From assembly GCA_038217425.1 (NCBI GenBank), contig JBBQPM010000293.1:1-6246 (forward strand): DNA of 6,246 bases, given 5' to 3'. Positions within the stretch are counted from its first letter, which is position 1, and every line of letters begins with the position of its first letter. Positions 1-5,500 of the stretch are shown piece by piece. The stretch comes from JAIEPT01 sp038217425. GTDB lineage: Bacteria; Planctomycetota; Planctomycetia; Gemmatales; Gemmataceae. A program made the translations under genes and the position numbers. Under the pieces are notes generated by a model that saw nothing but the letters and a program-made list of their open reading frames with translations, ran no database searches and was not told the DNA's origin.

Positions 1-130
1 TAACATTCTTCAATATTCTCTCAGGCTCATGCAGATTCTTTTCTCTTGAAACTGTCTTCGCTAGCCGCACCAGGCCGAAGCCCAATACGCCCAACGAAGT
101 CTGTTCGTGAGGCAACTATACCGCTACCGA

Positions 131-144
131 ATTGTCAAAGAACG
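131..144 (-). promoter_or_regulatory. boxA-like antitermination element
   Basis: The minus strand reads CGTTCTTTGACAAT. It resembles the boxA element (consensus near TGCTCTTTAACA) bound by the NusB/S10 antitermination complex in rRNA leaders and spacers. Its place downstream of tRNA-Ala fits an rRNA operon. The match is partial, and the embedded TTTGACA could instead be part of a -35 box, although no -10 sits at a good distance. Confidence 0.45.
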
Positions 145-152
145 AATCCTGG

Positions 153-177
153 ATGAAAGCCCCAGAAGGGCTTTCAT
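153..177 (-). other. Perfect 10-bp hairpin in the rRNA leader
   Basis: ATGAAAGCCC (153-162) pairs perfectly with GGGCTTTCAT (168-177) around a 5-nt loop CAGAA. On the minus strand, in the tRNA-to-rRNA spacer, it could be an RNase III or processing stem. On the plus strand it is followed by three T residues and would look like a weak intrinsic terminator for antisense transcription. The sequence does not decide between these roles. Confidence 0.5.
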
Positions 178-234
178 TTTACAACTGTCCTTACGCAAAA
201 CCTTTTGGGTGTTTGCCTGAAACAGGCTGACCAG

Positions 235-262
235 GAGTCGGGGCTCGCGTGAGCCGCGACTC
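235..262 (-). other. 12-bp hairpin (one mismatch) in the spacer
   Basis: GAGTCGGGGCTC (235-246) pairs with GAGCCGCGACTC (251-262) with one mismatch and a four-base loop GCGT. It lies between tRNA-Ala and the boxA-like element and is probably a structured part of the pre-rRNA leader. There is no T tract on either side, so a terminator is unlikely. Confidence 0.45.
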
Positions 263-293
263 GCAGTCAGAAAACTGCTCCAGTGGAACTCAA

Positions 294-322
294 ATCTTAT
301 GTCGCCGGTCCCGAGTCGTCAA
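294..322 (-). promoter_or_regulatory. Possible internal promoter downstream of tRNA-Ala
   Basis: On the minus strand TTGACG (322-317), a 17-nt spacer and TAAGAT (299-294) form a sigma70-like pair. It could give extra initiation between the tRNAs and the following rRNA gene. The -10 matches the consensus at only four of six positions, so this is weaker than the two promoters upstream of tRNA-Ile. Confidence 0.35.
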
Positions 323-357
323 CCCCTCTTAAAAAAATCATTTCGCTTCATGTCTTG

Positions 358-430
358 TGGAGATGACCGGGATCGAACCGGTAACCTTCGGCTTGCAAAG
401 CCGACGCTCTCCCAGTTGAGCTACACCCCC
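358..430 (-). tRNA. tRNA-Ala (anticodon UGC)
   Basis: The minus strand gives a 73-nt cloverleaf: acceptor GGGGGTG pairs with CATCTCC followed by discriminator A, the D arm is intact, and the T arm CCGGT-TTCGATC-CCGGT-like region is intact. The anticodon loop is TTTGCAA with anticodon TGC at 397-395, flanked by the stem TCGGC/GCCGA. The acceptor contains G3:U70, the main identity element for alanyl-tRNA synthetase. The 3' CCA is not encoded (CAA follows) and must be added after transcription. It lies 30 bases downstream of tRNA-Ile and is very probably co-transcribed with it. Confidence 0.97.
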
Positions 431-460
431 ATATTCGGCTGTTTGGCGTCCTGTCTTCAA

Positions 461-534
461 TGGGGACACTTGGATTCGAACCAAGGACCTCAGCTTTATC
501 AGAGCTGCGCTCTAGCCAACTGAGCTATGCCCCC
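461..534 (-). tRNA. tRNA-Ile (anticodon GAU)
   Basis: The minus strand folds into a 74-nt tRNA: acceptor GGGGGCA with TGTCCCC and discriminator A, anticodon stem CAGCT/AGCTG, and loop CTGATAA with anticodon GAT at 500-498. It reads AUC/AUU. CCA is not encoded. The order tRNA-Ile then tRNA-Ala is the one found in 16S-23S spacers, but no 16S gene precedes it here. Instead the tRNA is preceded at 23-49 bases by a hairpin with a T tract and by strong promoter candidates. Confidence 0.97.
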
Positions 535-556
535 TCGTCGCTTCTTTCCCGCAAAC

Positions 557-583
557 AAAAAAGCCAAACCCATCGGTTTGGCT
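557..583 (-). terminator. Intrinsic terminator in front of tRNA-Ile
   Basis: On the minus strand AGCCAAACC (583-575), loop GATG, GGTTTGGCT (570-562) form a perfect 9-bp stem followed directly by a run of T (six T including the last stem base, 562-557). This is a textbook rho-independent terminator. It could end transcripts from the beta-helix/gatB/110-residue gene unit. Its position is odd: it lies downstream of both strong promoters that should serve the tRNAs, and its 5' arm begins at about the predicted start site of the nearer promoter. Confidence 0.75.
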
Positions 584-612
584 CTATCCACTATAGCGAG
601 ATCGGATAGAGC
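581..612. repeat. Perfect 9-bp inverted repeat around the -10 of P2
   Basis: GCTCTATCC (581-589) and GGATAGAGC (604-612) are perfect inverted copies separated by 14 bases. One arm covers the P2 start region and the other abuts the -35 box. As DNA it could be a dimeric regulator's operator. In RNA coming from further upstream it could form a hairpin that shares three bases with the terminator's first arm. No regulator is identifiable. Confidence 0.5.
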
Positions 613-617
613 GTCAA
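590..617 (-). promoter_or_regulatory. Promoter P2 of the tRNA/rRNA unit
   Basis: On the minus strand TTGACG (617-612), a 16-nt spacer and TATAGT (595-590) match sigma70 consensus at five of six positions in each box. Transcription would start near 584-582, about 49 bases before tRNA-Ile, so the transcript would begin with the hairpin at 583-562. A perfect inverted repeat brackets the -10 box. Confidence 0.65.
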
Positions 618-698
618 TCCGAGGAAATCATGTTTGCGGAAATAATGAGCATAGCACGTAATTCTCAGATGACCTCGGATATCAAACTGCTAAGGGAG

Positions 699-726
699 AT
701 TATACGCCTGGCTCGCCACAAGTCAA
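699..726 (-). promoter_or_regulatory. Promoter P1, overlapping the end of the 110-residue gene
   Basis: On the minus strand TTGACT (726-721), a 16-nt spacer and a perfect TATAAT (704-699) form the best sigma70-type promoter in the window. The -35 overlaps the stop codon at 723-725. Its position about 109 bases upstream of P2 and its direction toward tRNA-Ile suggest tandem rRNA/tRNA promoters. The terminator at 557-583 would have to be read through for P1 transcripts to reach the tRNAs. Confidence 0.7.
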
Positions 727-1055
727 CTCCGATTCTCGACGGCGACGAGGATGTCGTGGATGCGGAAGATGCGTTTCGCCTTCTCGTTGTCAGGATCCAG
801 GACTGCGTATTCAATCCCGGCATCTCGGCAACCCTTCAGCAGCTGGAGCAGCGTCTCCTTGGCGGGACAGAACATTTTCCAGCCCGGTCCCGACTTTGCC
901 GAGGCGGTGTAAGTCGAAGCAGCGTCGCCGGAAAGGAAAAGGGCGAGCGCCTTGGGGCCGTCCTTGAATTGCCAAAGGGCGCATTCCATCTGTTCTCCGT
1001 CGATGCGGTAGACGATGTAGGGTTCGATCTCGTCGTTGACGTTGACGATGTTCAT
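723..1055 (-). CDS. Small hypothetical protein, third gene of the gatB unit
   Basis: 110 residues, not recognised as a named family. It looks like a soluble alpha/beta protein: a strand-rich start (MNIVNVNDEIEPYIVYRIDG), a central segment with ALALFLSGDAA near residues 37-46, then PAKETLLQLLKGCRDAGIEYAVLDP near 64-88, which reads as a helix followed by a strand, and a C-terminal IFRIHDILVAVE. There is no signal peptide or membrane segment. The ATG lies 11 bases after the gatB stop, with GAGG five to six bases upstream, so translation is probably coupled to gatB. The alternative frame on the same strand gives Arg-rich low-quality protein and is rejected. The strong promoter P1 overlaps its stop codon. 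A function cannot be assigned from sequence alone. Confidence 0.8.
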   Translation of the reverse strand: MNIVNVNDEIEPYIVYRIDGEQMECALWQFKDGPKALALFLSGDAASTYTASAKSGPGWKMFCPAKETLLQLLKGCRDAGIEYAVLDPDNEKAKRIFRIHDILVAVENRS

Positions 1056-1066
1056 GAATGTCCTCG

Positions 1067-2608
1067 TTACTCCGAGACCTTGGCGAGTTCCTCGAGCAGC
1101 AGCGCCTGCACCTGCTCCATCTTGGCCAGGCCCTTCGTCTCACGCATCACGGCGCCCTTGATCGCGTCGGCAGCCTTCGTCTTGCCCTTTTTGTAGTCGG
1201 CCACCGCCTTGGCGTTCTTCGCGATTGCTTCCTGAATGATCGTCCGCAACTTGCCCTCGTCGCTCACGACGACGAAGCCAAGCTGCGCGATCGCAGACTT
1301 CGCGTCCACGCCGGTCTTCGCCATGAGTTGAAAGACCTCACGGGCCCTTTGCTTGTTGAGCCCGATCGCCTTGATCTCGCGGATGAGCTCGGCCAAGGTG
1401 ATCGCCGTGAGCGGACTCTCGCGGATCGCGATGACTTGATCGCTCATGAGCTGCTGCAACTCGTTGGTGATCCAGTTGCACGCTTCCTTGGCGTCGCCGG
1501 ACTCTCGTGCGACCACTTCGAAATAGCGTACCGTAGCCCGTCCCAGCCGCGACAACACGCCCGCGTCATACTCCGACAGGCTGTACTGCGTCTGCAATCG
1601 CAGCAGCTGGGCCGCGGGGAGTTCGCCAACCTCGCTGCGGACGCGCTCGAGCCAGGCGTCGTCGACGATCACCGGCGCCAGGTCGGGCTCCGGGAAGTAA
1701 CGGTAGTCCGACGCCTCCTCCTTGCGACGCTGAATGTTCGTGCGTTCGAAACGATCGTCCCAGCCCGCGGTCGCTTTGCTGAGCGGACGAAAGCCGTTCG
1801 CGGCCACCAGTGATGCAACGTCGTACTGCTTGAATCGCTTCCGTTCCTTTTCCAGAACCCACTCTCGACCCAGTTTTTCCTGGTATTCTGCGTGCTGACG
1901 TTTCGCCTCGTACTCGATCGCGCGTTCGACGTTGCGAATGCTGTTGAGGTTCTTGATCTCGACGATCGGCGTGGCTGCGAACGAACCGTCGGGTTGCGGC
2001 ACGTGCAGATTCACATTCGCGTCGCAGCGCAGGCTCCCCTCCTGCATTTCGCAATCGGAGACCTCAATCTCGCGCAAGAGCAGGCGGATCGTCTCCAGAT
2101 ACGTCTTGGCGTCCTCGGCCCGCTCCAGGTCGGGATGGCTGACAATCTCCAGCAACGGGGTGCCGGTGCGGTTGAGATCGACGAGACTATCGCTTTTGCC
2201 CGCGGCTTCGTCGTGCAGCATCTTGCCCGCGTCTTCTTCGAGATGGGCGCGGAGCACGCGGATCGATTTTTTGCCCTGGTCGGAGTCGATTTCGAGCCAG
2301 CCGTCGTGGCACAGGGGAAGATCGTACTGGCTGGTCTGGAAGTTCTTGGGAAGATCGGGGTAGAAGTAGTTCTTACGGTCCCATTTGGAGAATCGGCTGA
2401 TCTGGCAATTGAGGGCCAGGCCCGCGCGGAGCGACAGCGCGACGGCCTGCCGGTTCATGACGGGGAGAACGCCCGGCATGCCGATGCAGACGGCGCACGT
2501 GGCGGTGTTGGCGGGGAGGCCGAACCGGTTCGGGCAACCGCAGAAGAGCTTGCTGTGCGTGAGGAGCTGGACATGCACCTCGAGTCCAATGATGATGCGA
2601 TGCGTCAT
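1067..2608 (-). CDS. gatB: Aspartyl/glutamyl-tRNA amidotransferase subunit B
   Basis: 513 residues, close to the usual GatB length of about 475-500. With GatA and GatC it converts misacylated Glu-tRNA(Gln) and Asp-tRNA(Asn) to Gln- and Asn-tRNA in the cytoplasm; GatB holds the kinase/transamidation site and binds the tRNA. Visible hallmarks are GLEVHVQL at 8-15, a CxC...CxxC set (Cys23, 25, 38, 41), DRKNYFYPDLPKNFQTSQYD at 77-96, the family signature LVDLNRTGTPLLEI at 142-155, GSLRCDANVN at 191-200, and DYRYFPEPDL at 301-310. A helical YqeY-like tail runs from about 370 to the end. Between about 240 and 298 it is roughly 30 residues longer than I expect, with a basic stretch VLEKERKRFKQYD. 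gatA and gatC are not adjacent. It starts 13 bases after the beta-helix gene stop. No clear Shine-Dalgarno sequence is present, so coupling or read-through initiation is likely. Confidence 0.97.
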   Translation of the reverse strand: MTHRIIIGLEVHVQLLTHSKLFCGCPNRFGLPANTATCAVCIGMPGVLPVMNRQAVALSLRAGLALNCQISRFSKWDRKNYFYPDLPKNFQTSQYDLPLCHDGWLEIDSDQGKKSIRVLRAHLEEDAGKMLHDEAAGKSDSLVDLNRTGTPLLEIVSHPDLERAEDAKTYLETIRLLLREIEVSDCEMQEGSLRCDANVNLHVPQPDGSFAATPIVEIKNLNSIRNVERAIEYEAKRQHAEYQEKLGREWVLEKERKRFKQYDVASLVAANGFRPLSKATAGWDDRFERTNIQRRKEEASDYRYFPEPDLAPVIVDDAWLERVRSEVGELPAAQLLRLQTQYSLSEYDAGVLSRLGRATVRYFEVVARESGDAKEACNWITNELQQLMSDQVIAIRESPLTAITLAELIREIKAIGLNKQRAREVFQLMAKTGVDAKSAIAQLGFVVVSDEGKLRTIIQEAIAKNAKAVADYKKGKTKAADAIKGAVMRETKGLAKMEQVQALLLEELAKVSE

Positions 2609-2621
2609 GGCGGAGGAATCC

Positions 2622-4568
2622 TTATTTGTCGGTGCGCTTTCTCCCGACGCTAAACATATCGGTCTCGAGCGGCAACGGCCCGATGTCCGAGGCGCCGGCG
2701 TCGGTTTCGCGCAAGGGATCCGGCCAGGATTTAGGCAGTTCCACGCCGGCGTCGACCGAGAGGGATCCCTTGGCGAGTCGCCAGGGGAGCGTGCCTTCTT
2801 CCAGGATGGCGACGCCGGGGGAGCCGACGCGCGAATGCGTTGAGAAGCCGGCGGGATAGTCTTTCTTGCTGGCGGCGAAGAGCGGGCTGGCGCGGTACTT
2901 CACGAAATACTGGGCGATCTCCTTCTCGGTGAGCTTGGGGGAGTAGTAGAGGTTGCCGTCCTCCCAGGCGTCGTCGACGGGGGCGCCGAAGGCGGGGAGC
3001 TTCGCGAGGTGGTAGAAGACGTTGTTGAAGACGCGTCGGGGTTTGCCCGATTTGGTGCTGGTGAGCGTGGCCATGCCCGCGGAGCGCGCCTGGTCGGCCT
3101 GCACGAACAAGTTGTGATAGATGTTCATGGCGCTCCAGGGGGGCGAGCCGTGATCGCCCATCACGTGACCGTTGGAGTATCGAGGCTCGAGCACTTTGCC
3201 GCCGGGGCGCGCGGTGGGGACGGATTCGCGCAGGTCGACGATGTTGCGGTAGATGTAGATCTGATCGCGGGTTTCGGTTTCGGCGCCGCCGAACGCAAAG
3301 GCGGTGAGCACCTGGCGAATGACGTTTTGGTAGATGTGGATCTCGACCTGCTTCTTGTCGAGCTTATGGCGAAAGTACATCGGGCTGAGGTAGATGCCGT
3401 CGTCCTGAAGATTGTCGATGAGGTTGTGGTGGAAGCGGACGTTGATGCCGCCGAGGTAGACGCCGTCGTGGGCGTCGGCGAACTCGCAGTGGTCGATTTC
3501 CCAGCGATCGTTTTGCGGGGTGGCATAGACGGAGGACTCGCCCCCGTTGTCGATTTCGATGAGGGCGTGGGTGTTGAGCCGAGAGAGATTGCGATAGGGC
3601 CTGCCGGGATAATCGCGTTTGCTGGCGTCGGAGCGGAAGGTCCAGGGCGCGACGCTGCCGTAGAAGCCGCAGTGCGACAAGGAAATGTCGGTGCAGCCGA
3701 TGGCTTCAAGTCCGTAAGTGCCGGCCCAGACGGTGACATTGTCGAAGGCGATATGGCTGGCTTGCTCCATCTGGATCGAGCGATACCCGGCGCCGCGAAG
3801 GACGAGATCCTGGAAGCGCAGGTGCTGGGCAGCGTCGAGATGGAGGTTTTTGGCCTTGAACGGAGCGATGACGAGGGGGAGCTTGCGCGGATCCTGTTCG
3901 CCCTGGTAATTGGGGACCGGCTTGGGGAGATGGGTGTGCGCGAGGCGTAGGTGAATGTATCCGGTGACGCGATCGTACCACATGCCGGGGCCGAGGTAGA
4001 CGGGCTTCAGATCGCTATCGAGAGTCTTGGTTTCGTCGGGCCATTCGAAGGTTTCGAGCTTGGCGCGAAGATCCTGGGGATGGTGGTAGGTTTGCAGGCC
4101 GATCATGGAATCGCCGAAGGAGCCGACGGGATCGCGGGCATTGGGATAGGGCTTGGCGGAGCGGAATTCGCCGGGCGAATCTTGCGGGATCCAGGCTTGG
4201 GCGGGGGATTCGAAGAATTCGCGCCAGCCGGCGTCGAGAATCGCCTGTTCGCCGGGGTAGGAGCGGATGGTGATGGGGGCGCCTTCCTTGCCGGCGAGGG
4301 CGAGGTAGAGGGATTCGTAGTAAACGCCGGCGCGGAGGTAGAGGGTGTCGCCGGGCTGGAGCGTGGGGAGAGCGCGGGCGATCGTTTTCCAGGGGGCGTC
4401 CTTGGTTCCCGGGGCGTCGTCGGCGCCTTTGCCGGCGTCGACGAACTTCGCGGGCCCGGCGGCCAGGGGGCGCTGGCTGACCGGGGGCGTCTTCCGCAAC
4501 GGGGGATGCGAGTTCGCCTGGGAGAGTGTTGCCAGGAGTAAGAGTGCGAGCGTGACAAGCGGCTTCAT
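2622..4568 (-). CDS. Secreted right-handed parallel beta-helix protein (pectate-lyase-like)
   Basis: 648 residues. Residues 1-18 are a signal peptide (MKPLVTLALLLLATLSQA, cleavage likely after SQA). Residues 40-110 match the start typical of DUF1565/pectate-lyase-like proteins (FVDAGKGADDAPGTKDAPWKT, then LQPGDTLYLRAGVYYESL). Parallel beta-helix repeats are visible from about 238 to 520: LRFQDLVLRGAG, IAFDNVTVWAG, ISLSHCGFYGS, WEIDHCEFADAHDGVYLGG, VRFHHNLIDNLQDDGIYLS, IYIYRNIVDLR, MNIYHNLFVQ, RVFNNVFYH. The fold binds or cleaves polysaccharides, but the catalytic residues of a particular lyase family are not clear to me, so the substrate is left open. The start is supported by GGAG seven bases upstream of the ATG and by the signal peptide. 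It heads the unit with gatB, an unusual partner probably reflecting shared transcription rather than function. Confidence 0.88.
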   Translation of the reverse strand: MKPLVTLALLLLATLSQANSHPPLRKTPPVSQRPLAAGPAKFVDAGKGADDAPGTKDAPWKTIARALPTLQPGDTLYLRAGVYYESLYLALAGKEGAPITIRSYPGEQAILDAGWREFFESPAQAWIPQDSPGEFRSAKPYPNARDPVGSFGDSMIGLQTYHHPQDLRAKLETFEWPDETKTLDSDLKPVYLGPGMWYDRVTGYIHLRLAHTHLPKPVPNYQGEQDPRKLPLVIAPFKAKNLHLDAAQHLRFQDLVLRGAGYRSIQMEQASHIAFDNVTVWAGTYGLEAIGCTDISLSHCGFYGSVAPWTFRSDASKRDYPGRPYRNLSRLNTHALIEIDNGGESSVYATPQNDRWEIDHCEFADAHDGVYLGGINVRFHHNLIDNLQDDGIYLSPMYFRHKLDKKQVEIHIYQNVIRQVLTAFAFGGAETETRDQIYIYRNIVDLRESVPTARPGGKVLEPRYSNGHVMGDHGSPPWSAMNIYHNLFVQADQARSAGMATLTSTKSGKPRRVFNNVFYHLAKLPAFGAPVDDAWEDGNLYYSPKLTEKEIAQYFVKYRASPLFAASKKDYPAGFSTHSRVGSPGVAILEEGTLPWRLAKGSLSVDAGVELPKSWPDPLRETDAGASDIGPLPLETDMFSVGRKRTDK

Positions 4569-4592
4569 GCGAGGTCTCCGTGATTAGCGACC

Positions 4593-4621
4593 AGCATACC
4601 ACGTTGCACGGCGACGGCCAA
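4593..4621 (-). promoter_or_regulatory. Candidate promoter of the beta-helix/gatB unit
   Basis: On the minus strand TTGGCC (4621-4616), a 17-nt spacer and TATGCT (4598-4593) give a moderate sigma70-like promoter 25 bases upstream of the ATG at 4568. Each box matches consensus at four of six positions. No other promoter between this and the next upstream gene looks better. Confidence 0.45.
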
Positions 4622-4754
4622 AGAAAGTTTTGACGCGGCTCCCGACATGATCCAGGCAATAGCGGAATCGAGCAGCAGCGGGCCGCAGTCCGACTTCAGC
4701 CGCCGACTGTCGGAGCGGGACCGTCACCCTGCGGGGATCGAGCCGCCCCATTAT

Positions 4755-4770
4755 TGACACCTAGGTGTCA
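4755..4770. repeat. Perfect 16-bp palindrome, operator-like
   Basis: TGACACCTAGGTGTCA is its own reverse complement with no spacer, as expected of a binding site for a dimeric helix-turn-helix regulator. It is about 187 bases upstream of the beta-helix gene and about 134 bases upstream of its candidate -35 box, rather far for simple repression. No regulator gene is in the window. A palindrome with no loop is a poor RNA hairpin, so a DNA site is more likely than a terminator. Confidence 0.5.
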
Positions 4771-4858
4771 CCAGAGAGCGGCTCTACCGATTGTGACGAG
4801 GAATAAGTCAGAATCCGGTTTGCGTCGAAGGAACGTTCATCAACCTTTTGGGCCATAA

Positions 4859-4908
4859 GGCGTTTCGCCGGCGACTCCTATGGGCGACCACGAAGGATCG
4901 GCGACGCC
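4859..4908 (-). other. GC-rich stem-loop directly after the stop of the membrane-protein gene
   Basis: GGCGTTTCGCCG (4859-4870) and CGGCGACGCC (4899-4908) pair as 4 bp plus 5 bp with a small internal asymmetry, around a 28-nt loop. On the minus strand it begins one base after the TAG at 4912-4910. No T tract follows, so a strong intrinsic terminator is not supported. It could protect the mRNA 3' end or be a decayed cassette boundary, but it lacks the flanking boxes of the two attC-like sites and its extra bases are on the opposite arm. Confidence 0.4.
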
Positions 4909-4909
4909 C

Positions 4910-5359
4910 CTAACCCGCATAATAACAATAAATGACCGAAATGAACCCCGCCCAGAACCAAAACGCAAGTCCCACCACGCTGAGGCACGCGGTGACCATC
5001 GAATGCTTCACCGGATACGCAGCTATGAGAGGAATGGACAGAAAGCCTAGCGTCTGCCAGATTGCAATTGGCGAGTAGCTGAAATCTGATGTCCTCAAAA
5101 GAATGTGGCAACAGAATGGCCCCGCCATCATTGCAACAAAGACAAGCAAGCGATCCGCGATGCCTATCGAAGAGGGGATCATGCTTGTCGCTGTACATCC
5201 GGAAAACAAACTGCCCAGCGCTACAGGCCAAATGCATTTTAGGAGCCACGTTGGTCGCGTCTGGCGTGGCAAATCCCCCTGTGAGCTATCGCGTGAACGT
5301 GGAATGAGCGGAGGTTCGCCTTCACGAATCGCGCCATCAGCGTCATTTCCGTGTTGCAT
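4910..5359 (-). CDS. Cassette-borne hypothetical membrane protein
   Basis: 149 residues from the ATG at 5359, unrecognised. The first 37 residues are polar (MQHGNDADGAIREGEPPLIP...). Then come four likely membrane segments at about 38-56 (WLLKCIWPVALGSLFSGC), 66-88, 97-115 and 120-147 (VTACLSVVGLAFWFWAGFISVIY), so it is probably an inner-membrane protein. The frame is open up to 5446, but those 29 extra codons run through the attC-like repeat. The ATG at 5359 has GGGAG six bases upstream and is preferred. It follows the R' box of that repeat by about 50 bases, the normal layout of an integron cassette. Base composition appears less GC-rich than the gatB unit, which fits acquired DNA. Its role is unknown. 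Confidence 0.72.
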   Translation of the reverse strand: MQHGNDADGAIREGEPPLIPRSRDSSQGDLPRQTRPTWLLKCIWPVALGSLFSGCTATSMIPSSIGIADRLLVFVAMMAGPFCCHILLRTSDFSYSPIAIWQTLGFLSIPLIAAYPVKHSMVTACLSVVGLAFWFWAGFISVIYCYYAG

Positions 5360-5403
5360 GCGAAACTCCCGCGCGTTCCTGAGGCCCTTGCAACCACCAA
5401 GCC

Positions 5404-5500
5404 GCCGAACGGCCAAGTTCACCTGCTGCGGCGGCTGGTGAGACATTGAACCCTGATTTCACGTCGTGCCGCCGCAGGCAGGTGTAACTTTTGGTTCGGC
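5404..5500 (-). repeat. attC-like recombination site 1 (complete)
   Basis: A 97-bp imperfect palindrome, read on the minus strand: R''-like GCCGAAC (5500-5494), spacer CAAAA, then an arm to 5468; loop 5467-5436; a matching arm 5435-5417; spacer 5416-5411; R'-like GTTCGGC (5410-5404). The arms pair as 3 bp, one bulged base (A on this strand, 5485), 6 bp, one bulged base (C, 5478 or 5477), then 10 bp. Both bulges lie on the R''/L'' arm, as in integron attC sites, whose folded strand is cut by the integrase. The R box differs from the RYYYAAC/GTTRRRY consensus at one position but keeps AAC and GTT. The site lies between the stop of one small gene and the start of the next. No integrase is in the window. 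Confidence 0.7.

Larger units (their letters stand above)
1..357 (-). other. Structured leader/spacer between tRNA-Ala and a probable rRNA gene off the left edge
   Basis: No protein gene is credible in this stretch. Read on the minus strand it follows tRNA-Ala and contains, in order: a promoter-like pair (294-322), a 12-bp hairpin with one mismatch (235-246 with 251-262, loop GCGT), a 5-bp hairpin GCCTG/CAGGC (215-219 with 223-227), a perfect 10-bp hairpin (153-177), and a boxA-like CGTTCTTTGACAAT (144 down to 131). This is how a 23S or 16S rRNA leader usually looks: processing hairpins and an antitermination box within about 150 nt of the mature 5' end. The rRNA gene itself would start beyond position 1 and cannot be seen. 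23S is favoured because Ile and Ala tRNAs normally precede it; this is inference. Confidence 0.55.
4622..4909. other. Intergenic region with palindrome and hairpin, no gene seen
   Basis: No open frame here has a plausible protein. The stretch separates the cassette-like genes from the beta-helix/gatB unit. It contains the 16-bp palindrome at 4755-4770 and the stem-loop at 4859-4908, described separately. It should hold the boundary of the cassette array, but I could not find a second boundary repeat of the 5404-5500 type in it. Confidence 0.6.

Noticed and set aside
299..523. Plus-strand open frame of 74 codons
   Set aside because: It runs antisense through both tRNAs; its translation (DDRDRTGNLRLAKPTLSQLSYTP) is the familiar artefact of reading tRNA complements.
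630..1196. Plus-strand open frame of 188 codons
   Set aside because: It overlaps the 110-residue gene and the gatB end on the opposite strand and has no recognisable protein features.
1058..4541. Several long plus-strand open frames opposite gatB and the beta-helix gene
   Set aside because: Long antisense frames are expected in GC-rich coding DNA; their translations are Val/Gly/Ala/Asp-rich and low complexity, while the minus-strand frames give clear families.
4755..4790. TTGACA at the palindrome as a plus-strand -35 box
   Set aside because: No -10-like hexamer is found 15-19 bases downstream, and no plus-strand gene follows.
4830..4860. GTCGAAG...GTTCATC as a third attC-like half
   Set aside because: No complementary arm exists in the following 100 bases, so the resemblance to the box-spacer-GTTCAC pattern is likely chance.
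4878..5249. Minus-strand open frame of 123 codons in another frame
   Set aside because: It overlaps the membrane-protein gene almost entirely and lacks a ribosome binding site or plausible membrane pattern.
5360..5446. N-terminal extension of the membrane-protein gene from an ATG at 5446
   Set aside because: The 29 extra codons lie in the attC-like repeat (translation contains PPQQVNLAVRRLGG), and the ATG at 5359 has a much better ribosome binding site.
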